Of a stretch of 64,000 nucleotides of DNA, positions 13,300 through 24,541 are shown piece by piece. The translations under genes were made by a program, and so were the position numbers. Source of the stretch: Bursaphelenchus xylophilus (lineage: Eukaryota > Nematoda > Chromadorea > Rhabditida > Aphelenchoididae). Numbering within the stretch: position 1 is the first letter of the stretch; the number at the start of each line of letters is the position of its first letter. Below the pieces are notes generated by a model that saw only the letters and a list, made by a program, of their open reading frames with translations, was not told the DNA's origin and ran no database searches. The stretch lies in NCBI GenBank assembly GCA_904066235.2, contig CAJFCV020000001.1:5704001-5768000 (forward strand). The letters are read 5' to 3'.

Positions 13300-13355
13300 T
13301 GTGAAATTTCTTTGTTTTTTTTGGAGATTTCGAGATAGTTCATCGAGATACTACA
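13300..13355. promoter_or_regulatory. 56-bp bidirectional promoter region between THAP-like gene and SF3B5
   Basis: The two start codons face away from each other with only 56 bp between them. The spacer holds a T-run and an acceptor-like GAGATAG followed 16 nt later by the SF3B5 ATG, so the SF3B5 mRNA may be trans-spliced there. Core promoter elements for both directions must overlap this spacer or the first exons. Confidence 0.6.
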
Positions 13356-13679
13356 ATGGCTTCATCTGTGCAACCTGGTGAGCGCTTCCATATCTTGGCT
13401 CAACTCGAGCATCTTCAGTCCAAATACACGGGCACTGGACATTCTGATATCAATCGTTATGAATGGATAACAAACCAGCATAGAGACACTCTTGCTTCCA
13501 TAATTGGTATGTCCCTTTTTTTTTGTGGATTTCTTCCCTTTTTAGGACATCCAGATCACCTTTCGTCTTATGCCGTTTGTGAGAATGTGACTCGAGGTCG
13601 TGCCAGACATGAACTTCTGAAGAGGATGATCCAACCTTGTGGTCCACCACCCAAAAAGTCAGCTCTTGATGATCTCTGA
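13356..13679 (+). CDS. sf3b5: Splicing factor 3B subunit 5 (SF3b10)
   Basis: Two exons (13356-13506 and 13546-13679) encode 94 residues, close to the family length of about 86. The hallmark blocks are ILAQLEHLQSKYTGTGHSD, YEWITNQHRDTLAS, YAVCENVTRGRARHELLKRM and QPCGPPPKK, matching the near-invariant SF3B5 family. The protein is a small structural part of the SF3b complex of U2 snRNP, bound to SF3B1 and SF3B3, and works in branch-site recognition in the nucleus. The 39-nt intron splits a glycine codon. A polyadenylation signal AATAAA lies at 13693-13698, and the next gene starts 110 bp after the stop codon, which indicates a nematode-type operon with the tRNA endonuclease gene. Confidence 0.95.
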   Translation: MASSVQPGERFHILAQLEHLQSKYTGTGHSDINRYEWITNQHRDTLASIIGMSLFFCGFLPFLGHPDHLSSYAVCENVTRGRARHELLKRMIQPCGPPPKKSALDDL

Positions 13680-13692
13680 AGTGTGTAATATC

Positions 13693-13698
13693 AATAAA
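13693..13698 (+). terminator. Polyadenylation signal of SF3B5
   Basis: AATAAA lies 14 bp after the SF3B5 stop codon. The TSEN2 start codon is only about 90 bp downstream, a spacing typical of internal 3'-end formation coupled to SL2-type trans-splicing. Confidence 0.75.
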
Positions 13699-13777
13699 TT
13701 AAATTCTGAAGTTTATTTCAACTTTTGTTTTTGTTAAGTTTTTATTCTACTTATATTATTCCTGACTTGCTTAGTCA

Positions 13778-13790
13778 GCTCCTTTTTAGA
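13778..13790 (+). promoter_or_regulatory. Trans-splice acceptor in front of TSEN2 (operon-internal)
   Basis: A pyrimidine-rich CTCCTTTTTAG ends exactly one base before the TSEN2 ATG at 13790. No coding sequence precedes it that could act as a cis exon of this gene, and the upstream gene's polyadenylation signal is under 100 bp away. This arrangement is what an SL2-type acceptor of a downstream operon gene looks like. Confidence 0.65.
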
Positions 13791-14909
13791 TGGCTCGACA
13801 CATTGTTTGTGAGACCAAGAAAGGTTACAGAAAGCTCGAAAGCTTTGAGCCTGTTGTATTTCCAATTGAAGCGTTTTTTATTGGTGGAGAAGTTGTTGTT
13901 AACCATGAACATTCGATTCTTCTTCATAATTTGGTAAACTAAATTTTTTATTAACTGTTATTTCTTTAGGGATATGGTAATTTACTTGGACAACGAATGA
14001 ATTTTGTCAATGATCGTTGTTTTCCTACTCCCTCTATTGAATTTATTGACAATAATGAGCCATCAACTTCGTCTATCGCTGAATTTTCTGTCGTACCTCT
14101 AGAAGAAGAATTGAAAGTTGTTGGGCATGTGCGACTAGTTAATGTCCACGAAGGTGATTATTGGTTGGAGAGAGTCAACAACGGGAAGAAGTTGTATTTA
14201 TCGCAAGAGGAGGCCATTTATTTGATAATGGATAAGAAAATTACTGTCAAAAAGAAGTCTTTGAAAGATCTTTGGGACAAATGGATGACTCCAGACTTCT
14301 TACGGAAGTATTTTGTTTACAAGTAAGTATTTTTTATTAATTAGTTTGCCATTATCGACCAACATTTCGTTATCTGTGGTATGAATAATGTGAACATGTC
14401 GTGGAGAATGTGAGGTCGGAGAAAACAGCCAAAATCTTCACTTAGTACCCTGTAAATGTTGAAGGGTGCTGAATTTGCAATTTGGGACATTTTTTCTTCC
14501 GGTATAGTGATTTTTTAATCCGATATCAGGTCTTATAATCATATTTCAGGCACTTCCGACTCCAAGGATGGACAGTAAAGGCCGGCTTGGTATTTGGCGG
14601 TGACTTTTCATTGTACAAACTCCATCCCGAGCACTGCCATTCATCAGCGATTGTAAGGATTAATATGAAACCTGAATGTCTGGAGATTACAAGTATGAAA
14701 AGAGAGCTCAAGAACGTCAAAAAGGTAACTAACTATTCAGTTTTGACTTACCTTCCAATCTTTAGGCTCTATTACTTGCAACAATAGAACTTCCTGATGA
14801 TTTAACCGAACTATCTCCGTTTTCCGATCTGAGGGTTACTGTAACACAAGAGTCGAGTTGGCTACGGGGTTCTGAATTGATCAAGGAAATGCGGGGTAAT
14901 AATGAATAA
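13790..14909 (+). CDS. tsen-2: tRNA-splicing endonuclease catalytic subunit TSEN2/Sen2
   Basis: Four exons (13790-13933, 13970-14322, 14550-14724, 14766-14909) encode 271 residues in phase. The C-terminal nuclease fold begins at KHFRLQGWTVKAGLVFGGDF. The three catalytic residues of the family can be placed: Tyr188 in GGDFSLYKL, His196 in EHCHSSAIV and Lys224 in VKKALLLA. TSEN2 cuts the 5' splice site of intron-containing pre-tRNAs, working with TSEN34, TSEN54 and TSEN15. TSEN34 shares the fold, so that is the main alternative, but the order and spacing of the FG.DF block favour Sen2. The gene follows SF3B5 by 110 bp, probably in one operon. It converges with the DHHC gene, whose end is 134 bp away. 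Confidence 0.85.
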
Positions 14910-15042
14910 TCTGTTTGTCAAACTTGCGAGTCATAAAAAAAGATTTATTTCACAGTCAATTTCTTTACAAGTGAGCAATTATAATTTCTTTATATAAGTA
15001 ATAGCATTAATTATGACCTGTTTCGGGGAAGGTGATGGAGAT

Positions 15043-16391
15043 CTACACATTCAAATCACGGACGTTCCGGGCGAATCTGATGAATTCTCGTCGGGCGGGA
15101 AGGGAAACGCAGGGGAGCATCCAGAGAGACCAATGGGAAGGGCCGCAGACATCTTGTAGTAGGTGCCATTTCCCTCTTCGGCGACGACGACGCCGGTTGA
15201 AGCCTCGTTGAAGGGCTTCGATCACGGTCTCGTCGTTGAAGATGGCTTGCATCTGAAACAACATTATACTTTCTGCCAAACAAAATATTTATAGTGCAAC
15301 ACTAGACCTAAACTTATATAAATGCACAGAATTTACCAACCTGATCACAAGAGACGGCCAGAACAAAAAGCCCGAAGAGAGCACTCTCAACGGACAACCC
15401 GATTGTGTGTATCCTACAACAACGCCCAATTATAATTTACTACTATAAATAATAGTTATAAAGTAATGGAAACGTATAGTTACTCACACTTTATAATGCT
15501 TAGCCATCTCTCCATTTGGCCCATACATTCCTGTCTCTCCTTTTTCATCGTGATATAACCACGACAAAGCGATGATACTAAAAAAAGAATTGAAAAAACA
15601 AACAAAACCTACAAAAAAGCATATCCCGCAAGGATTCCAACATAAAACACGAATTGCAAGAAGTATTTCTGATTCAGTTCTCCAACGCAATTATTAACCC
15701 AAGGGCCTGAAATATTGAAATCAATACCAACTTTTAATATCAAAAAGTGAAACAATTTTGCAATTACTCACAATGATGATCCATCTTCCTTACACATCGT
15801 TTACATATCCTACAATGATGGGCACGAGGTGGTCGATAGCTCTGACACCTCGTGCATATACTCCAATCTTCTCCCTGAAACGAATTTTATGATAATTACC
15901 AACTCCAAATATAAAAATTTTACATTAATTACTTAAAAAAACCTTGGTGTGAAAACGTATAGCTTACCACATAACTGTCTTTCTTGGCCGGATATAATTC
16001 TGTTTCCGAGTCTGAATAGTCGGAGTCATCATTATCTCTGGAGAAAGGCTTCGGTTTCTGAGAAATGGTTTGACTGCACAGCGGGACTATTCCCGGATCA
16101 CTCAGCATGGTCCTCAGATGGGCGAGAACAGCCATACCCAGAAGGCCGTTGAATGCGCATATGTGAAAAAGACCCCAGAATCTAAAACAATATGAAATAA
16201 TCACGAACAATAAAAATTCATAAATAAAAAAAAATCATAACATGACGAAAATGACTTTACACACAGTAAACAACTTACGTATTTACTAAAGTCGGATAAA
16301 CTAGCCATCGTATAACAACATAATCAGCATAAAATATACAACCGTAGACGAGGAGGGCACAGAAAAGGCCGCAGAAATCGACACGCAACAT
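15043..16391 (-). CDS. DHHC palmitoyltransferase, ZDHHC3/7-like
   Basis: Seven exons (16391-16279, 16181-15968, 15874-15772, 15706-15613, 15577-15488, 15413-15341, 15252-15043) encode 298 residues in phase. Two N-terminal membrane segments (about 5-35 and 38-60) precede the cysteine-rich domain: [20 protein letters not shown], then KMDHHCPWVNNC with the catalytic DHHC, interrupted by an intron just inside the motif. Two more membrane segments follow (near [20 protein letters not shown] and [20 protein letters not shown]). The C-terminal [10 protein letters not shown] block and the basic run resemble the tail of Golgi ZDHHC3/7, so S-acylation of proteins at the Golgi is the family-based inference. 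The donor of exon 6 is the unusual GTTGGT. The intron at 15578-15612 is 35 nt. An acceptor TTTTTAG lies about 20 nt upstream of the ATG. Confidence 0.9.
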
Positions 16392-16777
16392 TTCTATTTA
16401 CCCATCCTCTAAAAATGGCCAATGAATACTAATTTACATAAATAGTTCCATCAAATTATTAGATTTTGATTTTTTTTAAAGTTAAAATTGCAATTGTATT
16501 AAGAGTATAAAAAGTCGGTCACATAATGACTTCAAGGCGGTTACCATAGTAAAAGTCAAGAAATAATTGCGAAACGAAACTTGGGATTAAGAATTATTCA
16601 TCGTTATTCACTCCGAAAAAGGGCTTCCGTGCTTCGAAAACAAACCTGTTTTCGTCTTTACTACAACATAAAATACAAAATAAATAGGTAATTAACGGTA
16701 AATTAACCTTTTAAACAATAGTTCCACAGATTTAAACCGATTTAATATAATTTTAAAACTATCTACAATATAATTTC
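16392..16777. other. Short spacer between the DHHC and ferrochelatase-like genes
   Basis: 386 bp, AT-rich, holding the 3' end of the ferrochelatase-like gene and the trans-splice acceptor of the DHHC gene. The two genes point the same way, so co-transcription is possible, but the spacing is at the long end for an operon and I see no clear polyadenylation hexamer. Confidence 0.45.
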
Positions 16778-18076
16778 CTAGAACAAGGGTTCGGTCCGGG
16801 ACTTGTCAACCATTAATTTTTGCGTCAAAATCTGAGTTTTGGCAAGTTCTGTCATCGAATGGAGAAGACTTTTCTCCGGACCTTGTGGTCGCAGGAGTTG
16901 GACATTTGTCTAAAAGTAAAAAAAAGTAAAGGTCAAGGACCAAACCAGCTCACCTTTCCTTGGACGATCGTCGGGATTATGGTTTGTGTGTCAAAATCCG
17001 GGAACAATGTGCCTAAGGGAACGATCAAAGGGTTCTTGTGACCAAACTTGTTCAGATCCTTGAGTTGAGAATTGATTGAAGAGAACGACCGGAAGGGATA
17101 TATATAATCCCAGGACGGATAAAAAGCCACTCGGAATGGAAGAGCACGGGGATACTTCTCATATAAAGCATACGCTATCCGTTTACTTGTGGTGTGAACA
17201 AGTTTACTGTAGGGAAGGTAATGTAAAGGATGGGATAAAGGAGCTGCGAAGAGAATGGCATCAGAAGAATCAGCGGATAATGAGATCTTCTCGGCAAAAT
17301 ACTGAAAATTTAGTTATTATACCAAAAAAATGTCAAAAATCATCTTCAAATTACTTATAACAACCACAGATGGTATAACTCACTCTGACTAACGATTCGT
17401 GACCTCCAACGCTGGCTTCCTGAAAATCGAAAGAGATTGGTCTCTTCTTCCCCACAAAACTGATATTTCCAGTATTTATATCCCGAATCTCTCGATTTTC
17501 TTTACTAAGCAGTTTTAAAATTTTCTCTCTCCTCAGATTTATACGATCAGGGCTTTCAAACGGTGTTATCGAGGCCAATACAAGTCTCTCACATCCATTT
17601 CTAAACCAATAATAACAAATTAGGTAACAACTTACTCCAAAATCGACGAAACCGCATTTTCGGTTGAATTTGCGTCGTAGTAGTATGAGAAATAGATATT
17701 AAACGGTGCATATTCCGGTAAAACCGCATCCAACGTTCTTGCCAGTTCTTTTCCGAACCTCCTGTGAGCCTCGTCCAATGGGAGAAACGCTCCCGATTGC
17801 TCCAACGCGGATCTTATCCTTGCCGAGAATTTGTATCGATAATTCGCGAGGTTTCTGAATAAATTTCAAACCAAGTCTGCAAAAAAAGTTTGCCAGATCT
17901 TACGCGGAAATGGATGCGGGAACACCGGCCGCCTCGAGGGCTCCCTTCAGATATTTTTGGGTGTAAAATGGAGTCCGGGGAAGACCATTATGATGGAATA
18001 AAAGGGCCGTCCCGAGGAAGTCCGGCAATCCGGTAGATGCCCATCTGGCCGAAGTGGACGTCACTCTTCCATTCAT
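16778..18076 (-). CDS. Ferrochelatase-like protein, probably non-catalytic (nematode FeCL)
   Basis: Exons 18076-17904, 17854-17636, 17600-17384, 17301-16954 and 16909-16778 give 362 residues in phase, near the length of mature ferrochelatase. Landmarks of the fold align: GLPRTPFYTQKYL near the start, YYYDANSTENAVSSILENGC at about 115-140, ILFAAPLSHPLHYLP at 219-233 and NPLIVPLGTLFPDFDTQT near 293-310. Ferrochelatase inserts iron into protoporphyrin IX, and its catalytic His lies in an F-S-A-H-S-L-P motif. Here the equivalent stretch reads F-A-A-P-L-S, so the His is absent, and the acidic position near the C-terminus also differs. Nematodes are haem auxotrophs that keep ferrochelatase-like genes without activity; this fits. 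No clear mitochondrial presequence is seen at the chosen start. The function is unknown. Confidence 0.7.
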
Positions 18077-20383
18077 CCGTCCATCAACAACAAACTTTTA
18101 TTTTCTTTTGTGGTCCAGTTTCGTTGGCGAGCTGCGCCCGAGCCACGGATCGAGGTGCGTTTCGTGTTTGGCTTATTGGTTGCTAAAGGGGTCTGAATGG
18201 TGATCGGATCATTCTGCATACTTGTAAACAATCTTATCTAAATTTTCATCAATTTCCTCCTTCATCGATATTGCACAAACCGCAAGCCTTTCTTTTTACA
18301 TAAAACGTAGATTGAATGACCTCAGGTTGAGATGTAGGGTTACATATGTGACGTATTATGATGACACCCTTTGTACAGTGCAATTTAGGCTCTGTTCAAC
18401 AAGATAATTGCACTGTACAAACATCGGAGTCAGATGTTGCATTAGGTGAGTCAAGTCTTTTTTACAGACCTTTCCGATCAACATGTTGATAGAAGCAGAT
18501 GTCTTCCGCTGAATAAAGTCTGTTTTTCCCCTTTTGGTTTTCCTTTTAGCGTAAACATCCGTGACCATGGTTCTATACAAAATCTCAATGTTTTTATCTG
18601 TTGAATTGACTTTACAATTCACTTGGAATTAGGTTGGTGAGAGGGAGCATGTCCAGTAAGTTCGTAATCCCATAGAAGCCCTGTCCATAAACTTGGCCAG
18701 CTGCATTTTTGGTTTCCTTTTTCCTCTCCTGGACACCCTTTGTCAACTAATTTACGCTCTCCGGTTCCTTTTCGGCCCTTGAATGGACAATGGGGCCTTG
18801 TTCGTTCTCTGGGATTAATCGGTTCCGCCATTTCTGGCCTCATATATACTCTATCTACAATTTTTTTTATGTTGAACTAGGTACTGATCTTAAAAAATCA
18901 GATCAAATCTACCTTAATTAAAGTCTAATATGCTTGGAGATGAAGGCTTGTCAAGTGGTGAGGCCGACTTTATGCATCAAGGCCTCTTGTTATTGCTCGC
19001 GCTTTTCGGAGGCGCGCAACGCCCTCTGGTCATTTCTTTTAAGCGAATTGGCCTAAGCAAAAACAAGGGGGAAGGAGAGGGGGAATGGAGAAGGACGTCC
19101 GAGTGGTAATTCCGCATAAACACGACGACGGTACTCTCTTATATTAGCCTTGTTTTCCAATATATTTGAATTCGTCTAATTGTTTACAGTACTTTTCTTT
19201 ATAATTGATTGTTATTCTGAAATTAAATCTTCTCGATTAGTCGTTTATAAGGACGTTTTTCTAATCTGTTTTGCATTTCGAAGTTTTCAATCATCAAAAG
19301 AATAAGTAATTTTTGTATTTGTATTATCCATGGCACTTGAACTTATGTTCAAACAATTCATTATACCTTTCTTTCTTCAAATATCACGAATTCCATCTTA
19401 TTCCGAGATCCGATGCCATGTCTCATATAATACCCAGGTCGAGGGTGCTTATGAATGCTTCGATCTCACGCTGCCCTTAATTCTCACCTGTTCGCCCTGT
19501 TTTCGCGTTCTGATCCCGCGCTCCCGACCTCCTATTACACTCGACCGCTGCACCTGACAATTATCTCTAATTGTTGTGTATTTAATGGGTAAAGCGTTTC
19601 CAGCAGATCGGTGTTTGACTTTTGCCCTGGAGGCTTTTTATGGGAGGGTGGGGGATTGGAAGGTTTCCATTCTTTTGCAAAAACTCGGGAATCAATGATT
19701 CATTCGGTATTTGAGTCTTAATAAAGGTTGGGCAAGGAGTGGAGCGGGGTAATTGTTGAATCAGAAATTGTTACCAATCTTTCTCCAATCGAACAGTGGC
19801 TTAGATTTGGATTTGATCTGTGTTTTTTCATTTTAGAAGTTTAATAAATTTCGAAACTTTATAGATAAGATAACTGATAAGTTTTATCTAGCGTAAGATC
19901 TGAATAATATCAGCAATTTATTGGCTAAATATCCTCCCATGTGGTTTTACTTGTATGTAATTCTCAAATATGCAAATGTGATCCATACTGCATCGGATGT
20001 ATTTTTCAAATTTTTACTTCTTTTTGTAAAGATTCAGTTCTCAAGATACCCCCTTAATAGTTCCCTGTAGCTCTTAATATTCCTATGGCACGTCCCTTTC
20101 CCAGTTTTTATCAATCCTAAAGGAGCTTTCCCACTTTTTTATAGGTATCGGTCCCCTTTTCTCCATTTTTATGACTCAGCGATTCCCACTTCGAGTATTG
20201 TCGTTGGTTCGATCCGTCGCATCGATCCGTCTGCTTATGATCTCCCGTTAATTCGCTTTACAAACATTTCTGTTATAAGATACCACAGTAATTTCTGTAA
20301 TAATCCCATTTCTCCAGCGTTTTTCTTTGCCAAGCGATGCCACCAGGTTAACATCGAGAAGAAACGGGTTTCCTTTCTGCAGA
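18077..20383. other. Intergenic, upstream region of the CARMIL gene
   Basis: About 2.3 kb. Open frames here are short and lack domains or splice context. It separates the divergent ferrochelatase-like and CARMIL genes and so probably carries both promoters. No repeat or RNA gene is evident. Confidence 0.5.
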
Positions 20384-23300
20384 ATGTCGTTATCCAGAGA
20401 AGCCATGAAGGAAGGCTGCGAATATCTGAAAGGTGAGACCATTTGTGACATTATTTGGCATTTAGATGACATATAAAATACAGTAATAGCATGCTGACAA
20501 GTGTAATTTAATAGTTTCAGATAACTCGGCTCAAATGTTCGGTCATAAGTTCTTCGATTGTCGGGTTGTCTCCGTTTGTCAGATCTGCCAGAAATCTGAC
20601 AAATTCGAAACTCGATTTCTGGCCATTTGTAAATACAGGGTATTCATTGTCTACGGAAAGAATCCGGCCAATTTTAAGCTGGAAAGGAGTTTCAATCTTC
20701 TCACATTGAGACAGCTACTGGTTCAGAACAAAGAGGTTTGTGTATCTTCAATTTTGGAAAGATGTTTTAGACTACACACGGCATCAGACTACTTTTTTCA
20801 CGAAAATTTTCTTACAGTATCCCTTTCAGCTTATAATCTCCTATGAAGACAAACCCAAATCCCAGCACAAGCTGATCTACCGTTCCGAGGACACGGAGCC
20901 GCTCCAGATGGCCAAGGAGATCCTGTCGGCCCTCAAACATTACTTGCCGGACATTGGTCCCTCTTTATCCAAATTCATCCAGATCCAGCCGGATTCTCTG
21001 CTCAATGAATTCCCATTGCTCCCATCCAGTCAGCCAAGTCTTCCTTGTCACAACTTTAGACGGACTTATGTCACGATTTGTGATCTTATTGATCAGCCTT
21101 ACAATGAGGAGATTATCTGGGATGTGGATCGGATTTATTTCATAAACAAGATCAGAGATATCCGGTTAGAGGACTTTGGACATCTTAGTGTAAAGTAAGG
21201 TCTTTGTTAGCTTGCATTTTCACTATTTTTTATAGTATTGTTTTTGACGAACAATAATGATGACATAAAAAATTCTTCAGAGATCAAGTAGCAGTAATTG
21301 GAAGCGCTCAGTTCTCATCTTACTTCACTGGAATAACAGTTGAAGCTACCAGATTAGCCGCCGAACATGTTGAGATGATCCTAAATGTAGTCCGAAGATC
21401 CACAGCGCTGAAGTCTCTTCGCTTAACGAATTGTGGACTCCCTAAGGACTTCTGTTACCATCTAGGGAACGCTTTATCCGCCAATCCGGATATTCCTTTG
21501 AGTATTTTGGATCTGGGTGGAAACCAATTGGATGATAAGAAATGTAAGAACGCCTCTTTTTTTGCTATTTAATTTTTAGATATCTGTCATTTGTCTTCGG
21601 TACTTCCCTGTATTCGCACTTTGAAGTCGATATCCTTTGCGGATTGTGGTCTCTCGGATAAAAGTATCCATCATCTCGCCTCGGGGCTTACAACTGGATT
21701 AACAATCGACAAAAATGGCTCAGGAAATAAGTTCGAATTGAAGAGATTGATTCTTTCCCGGTGCTCGTCGAAGGATGATCCGACCGAGTTGATTAATTTC
21801 GTCTCAGTTTGTGGTTCCCTCAGAGCACTGGACTTAAGCGGAACTGGAGTTTTGGTCGATAAATTATGGTCGGCTTTGAAGTTGGGTGGATTGCAATTAG
21901 AACAGCTGAATTTGAGTGGATGTCAAACGTTGAAGAAGCACAAGGAAGGCGTTGGATCCGTCAAAGAGCTGTTTTCTTGCATGGTTAATCTGAAGGAGCT
22001 TAATCTATCCAATACTCCGTTGAGTGCTGATCTTCTTCAAGCCATTTTGCAAGGTCTTTCGGCCAACTCTCAGGTAAATTGGGGTTTTCTGTCACAGGCT
22101 ATAGACTGAAACATTTTCTTAGGAAAATCATTATCTCTAAAGATATTTTAGTCATGATGGTTAATAAAAATTGTATTTTTTCAGCTGACTGATATTAAAC
22201 TCAACCTTGATGGTGCTTGTGGAGACAAGGGATGTGGTTTGATCCTAGAGCAATATCTTCCCTTCTGTCCTGTCGCCTTTTTGTCCCTTCGTGACAATAA
22301 TTTGGAACAAAATGCCCTCAAAATATTCGCGGCCCTCAGGACAATGACCTCATTGCAGAGTCTGGATGTTGGTGGAAATAATTTCATTGGTCTCAGAGTT
22401 AATAAGAAATACAATGGTGTTCTGAGTAAAGTGGTCAATGAGTTGACAAAATTGATCGCCAGTGAGGAAGTTGTAAGTTGACAGTTTAGGATTTTTTGAG
22501 TGAAGTACCCCAAGTATGACGCTCAGATTTTGCTGAAAGAAAAAAGTTTTTTGCGCGTTTCTTTCGGCAGTTGGGTTGAATTTTGCGTACTCTCTGGGTC
22601 GCAAAGATCGTTAAATATCTCGGCTGCAAAGTGCCAGCCAAAACTTTCACGAACTATAGCCCATTACCGCCGCGTGTGCAAAATTTAAAGAAAATATGAG
22701 CGTCGCACTTACTTCTCTTACAAATTTATTTCCAATTTAGGAACTAAAAGAGTTAATTCTGAGTGATGCCAAGCTCGGAAACTTCCTTACAATTCTCCTG
22801 AACGCATTGAGTGTTGCCAACATTGAGCAGTTGGATATTTGCAACAACGAAATTGGGAATTCCGGAGCCAGATTACTCTCAAAAGCACTTCAAATGAACA
22901 CAAGTCTGAAAGTAATCGCATTCGATCGGAATCAGATCGGATTGGATGGATTCCAGGAGATTGCGTATGGCCTCAGACTCAACCATTCCGTCACATCCAT
23001 CCCCTTCCCCTCCATTGACATCGCTGAAGCCTTGACTCGACCTGAAAGGGCTAAGGTTTTGAGTACTGTGGCGGAGATTGAGGTGGCGTTGGAGAGGAAT
23101 CGAAAGTCCCCGAAATTATTCGAATTACATTCCCAGAAGATTCTAAATGACCTTAATAATGTGAGTCGGTTTACGGATACGGTAGTAGATACATATAAGG
23201 CGCCTGCGTTACTTTTTTCGGACCTCTTAACTTCCTGTCTGACCATACAAACTGACCTTCCCACGACCGGGCAGTATCAGTCTGTCGGGAAAATAGTGAG

Positions 23301-24541
23301 CACAATTTTTAAGACAGGGGTTTCTGCGACGAGGTCCGGAGGAAAGTTGAACGCACGCGCCTCATATAAAAAAATGATTCGGTCATAGGGTGCAGTAAGT
23401 AACTAATGAAATTTCATTTTCAGCACTGTGATAAATACGAAGTGAACAACAACACTCAGAAGAAGGTGGTTTTCCACACTCTGACCGAAGTCCTCAGCGA
23501 GCTAGAGCCATCTTCGACGTCAGCGCTCTCTCCTGACAATCTGATCCATCAACTTTCCTCAGATCTGTCGCAGTTGGCCAAAGAAAGCAGTAATAAGTTC
23601 TGTCAGCTGATTCAGAAGAGATTGGCCGAACAAAATGTGGACATTCTAGAGCCGGTGGGGAATTGTTATCCCGAAGATTTGGATGAATCGGTGAAAAAAC
23701 AATTCGAGGATAAGATCAATGCGTTTGTCAGGTAAGATGAAGAGACTTTACAGTAGTTTGTGTACGAAAAGAAGACATTTCTTTGTCTTGATAGCAAGTG
23801 TAACCCCTTTTGCAGAGAGACATGTTTCCAAACCGCTTTCAATCAATTGGACAAGCTTTTAACACAGCCTGAGGCATTCAAATTGAGAGGATCCATCTCG
23901 AATCTGGGCATTGAGAACTCTGTACATATCAATCAATTCTCGGCCCGCACAATAACACCCATGGCACATCGTCCGAACTCGGCACTAATCTTGGAGGACA
24001 GTCCAAAAAAGAATGGAAATGATGGAAACAAGTCGTCCCCATCTTCCCCACTGATCCATTTAGTCAAGAACAGACCTCCACCTCCGAGGATCCTCAAGCA
24101 TAAGGTCGGATATTACTTTTGTATTAGTTTATACCATCTTTGACAAGTGTAATATAAAAATTTTTTTGGCAGTTTTACCTTATACTAAAACCTTCTCATT
24201 TTTAGGTATTTGCCCGAAGTGTGACTCCAGTGGTAAACGGAGACAATAATTCGACGATGACATCATCAATTCACTCTTCAAATTCCTCAAATGTCTCGAG
24301 CACCGAGTCCAAAAATGTGTCAGAAGAAGCAGATCCCTCCTCAGAAGCCCCACCTCTGATCCCTCGAAGAACCCGGCTACCTCCCATGCCAAATCATCCC
24401 CCTCGTCTCCCACCGAAGCCTGGATCCGACTCTCCGTCAAGCACAAGGTCCCCCACAGATCTGAGAAATCATCGGACTCGAGTCCTACCGGCTCTGGACG
24501 AAGCCATGTTGGCCTTTAAAGATCCGGATGACTCTTCTTAA
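20384..24541 (+). CDS. crml-1: CARMIL family leucine-rich-repeat protein (capping-protein regulator)
   Basis: Ten exons (20384-20432, 20521-20735, 20818-21194, 21281-21543, 21580-22073, 22185-22472, 22741-23160, 23424-23731, 23816-24104, 24206-24541) give 1012 residues in phase. The N-terminal 120 residues form a PH-like module. A long leucine-rich-repeat array follows (about 210-670) with units such as LKSLRLTNCGLP, LSILDLGGNQLDD and IEQLDICNNEIGNSG. Next comes a helical region, and the C-terminus is Pro-rich (KNRPPPPRILK, PPLIPRRTRLPPMP). This order is that of CARMIL, which controls actin capping protein at the membrane; the C. elegans member acts in neuronal migration. A strict CPI motif was not located by eye. 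Exon 9 ends at a weak donor, GTCGGA. The intron at 23161-23423 stays open to a TAG at 23386, so a retained form would be truncated. Confidence 0.87.
22505..22714. repeat. Small inverted-repeat element in a CARMIL intron
   Basis: The 268-nt intron between exons 6 and 7 carries imperfect inverted ends: GTATGACGCTCAGATTTT near 22514 and its near reverse complement AAAATATGAGCGTCGCACTT near 22691-22710. The interior has no coding frame. This looks like a miniature inverted-repeat element, but the arms are short and mismatched. Confidence 0.4.

Noticed and set aside
20200..20240. tRNA-like T-arm motif GGTTCGATCC
   Set aside because: No acceptor stem, D-arm or anticodon arm can be drawn around it; similar isolated motifs elsewhere also failed. 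No tRNA, rRNA or CRISPR array was found in the window.
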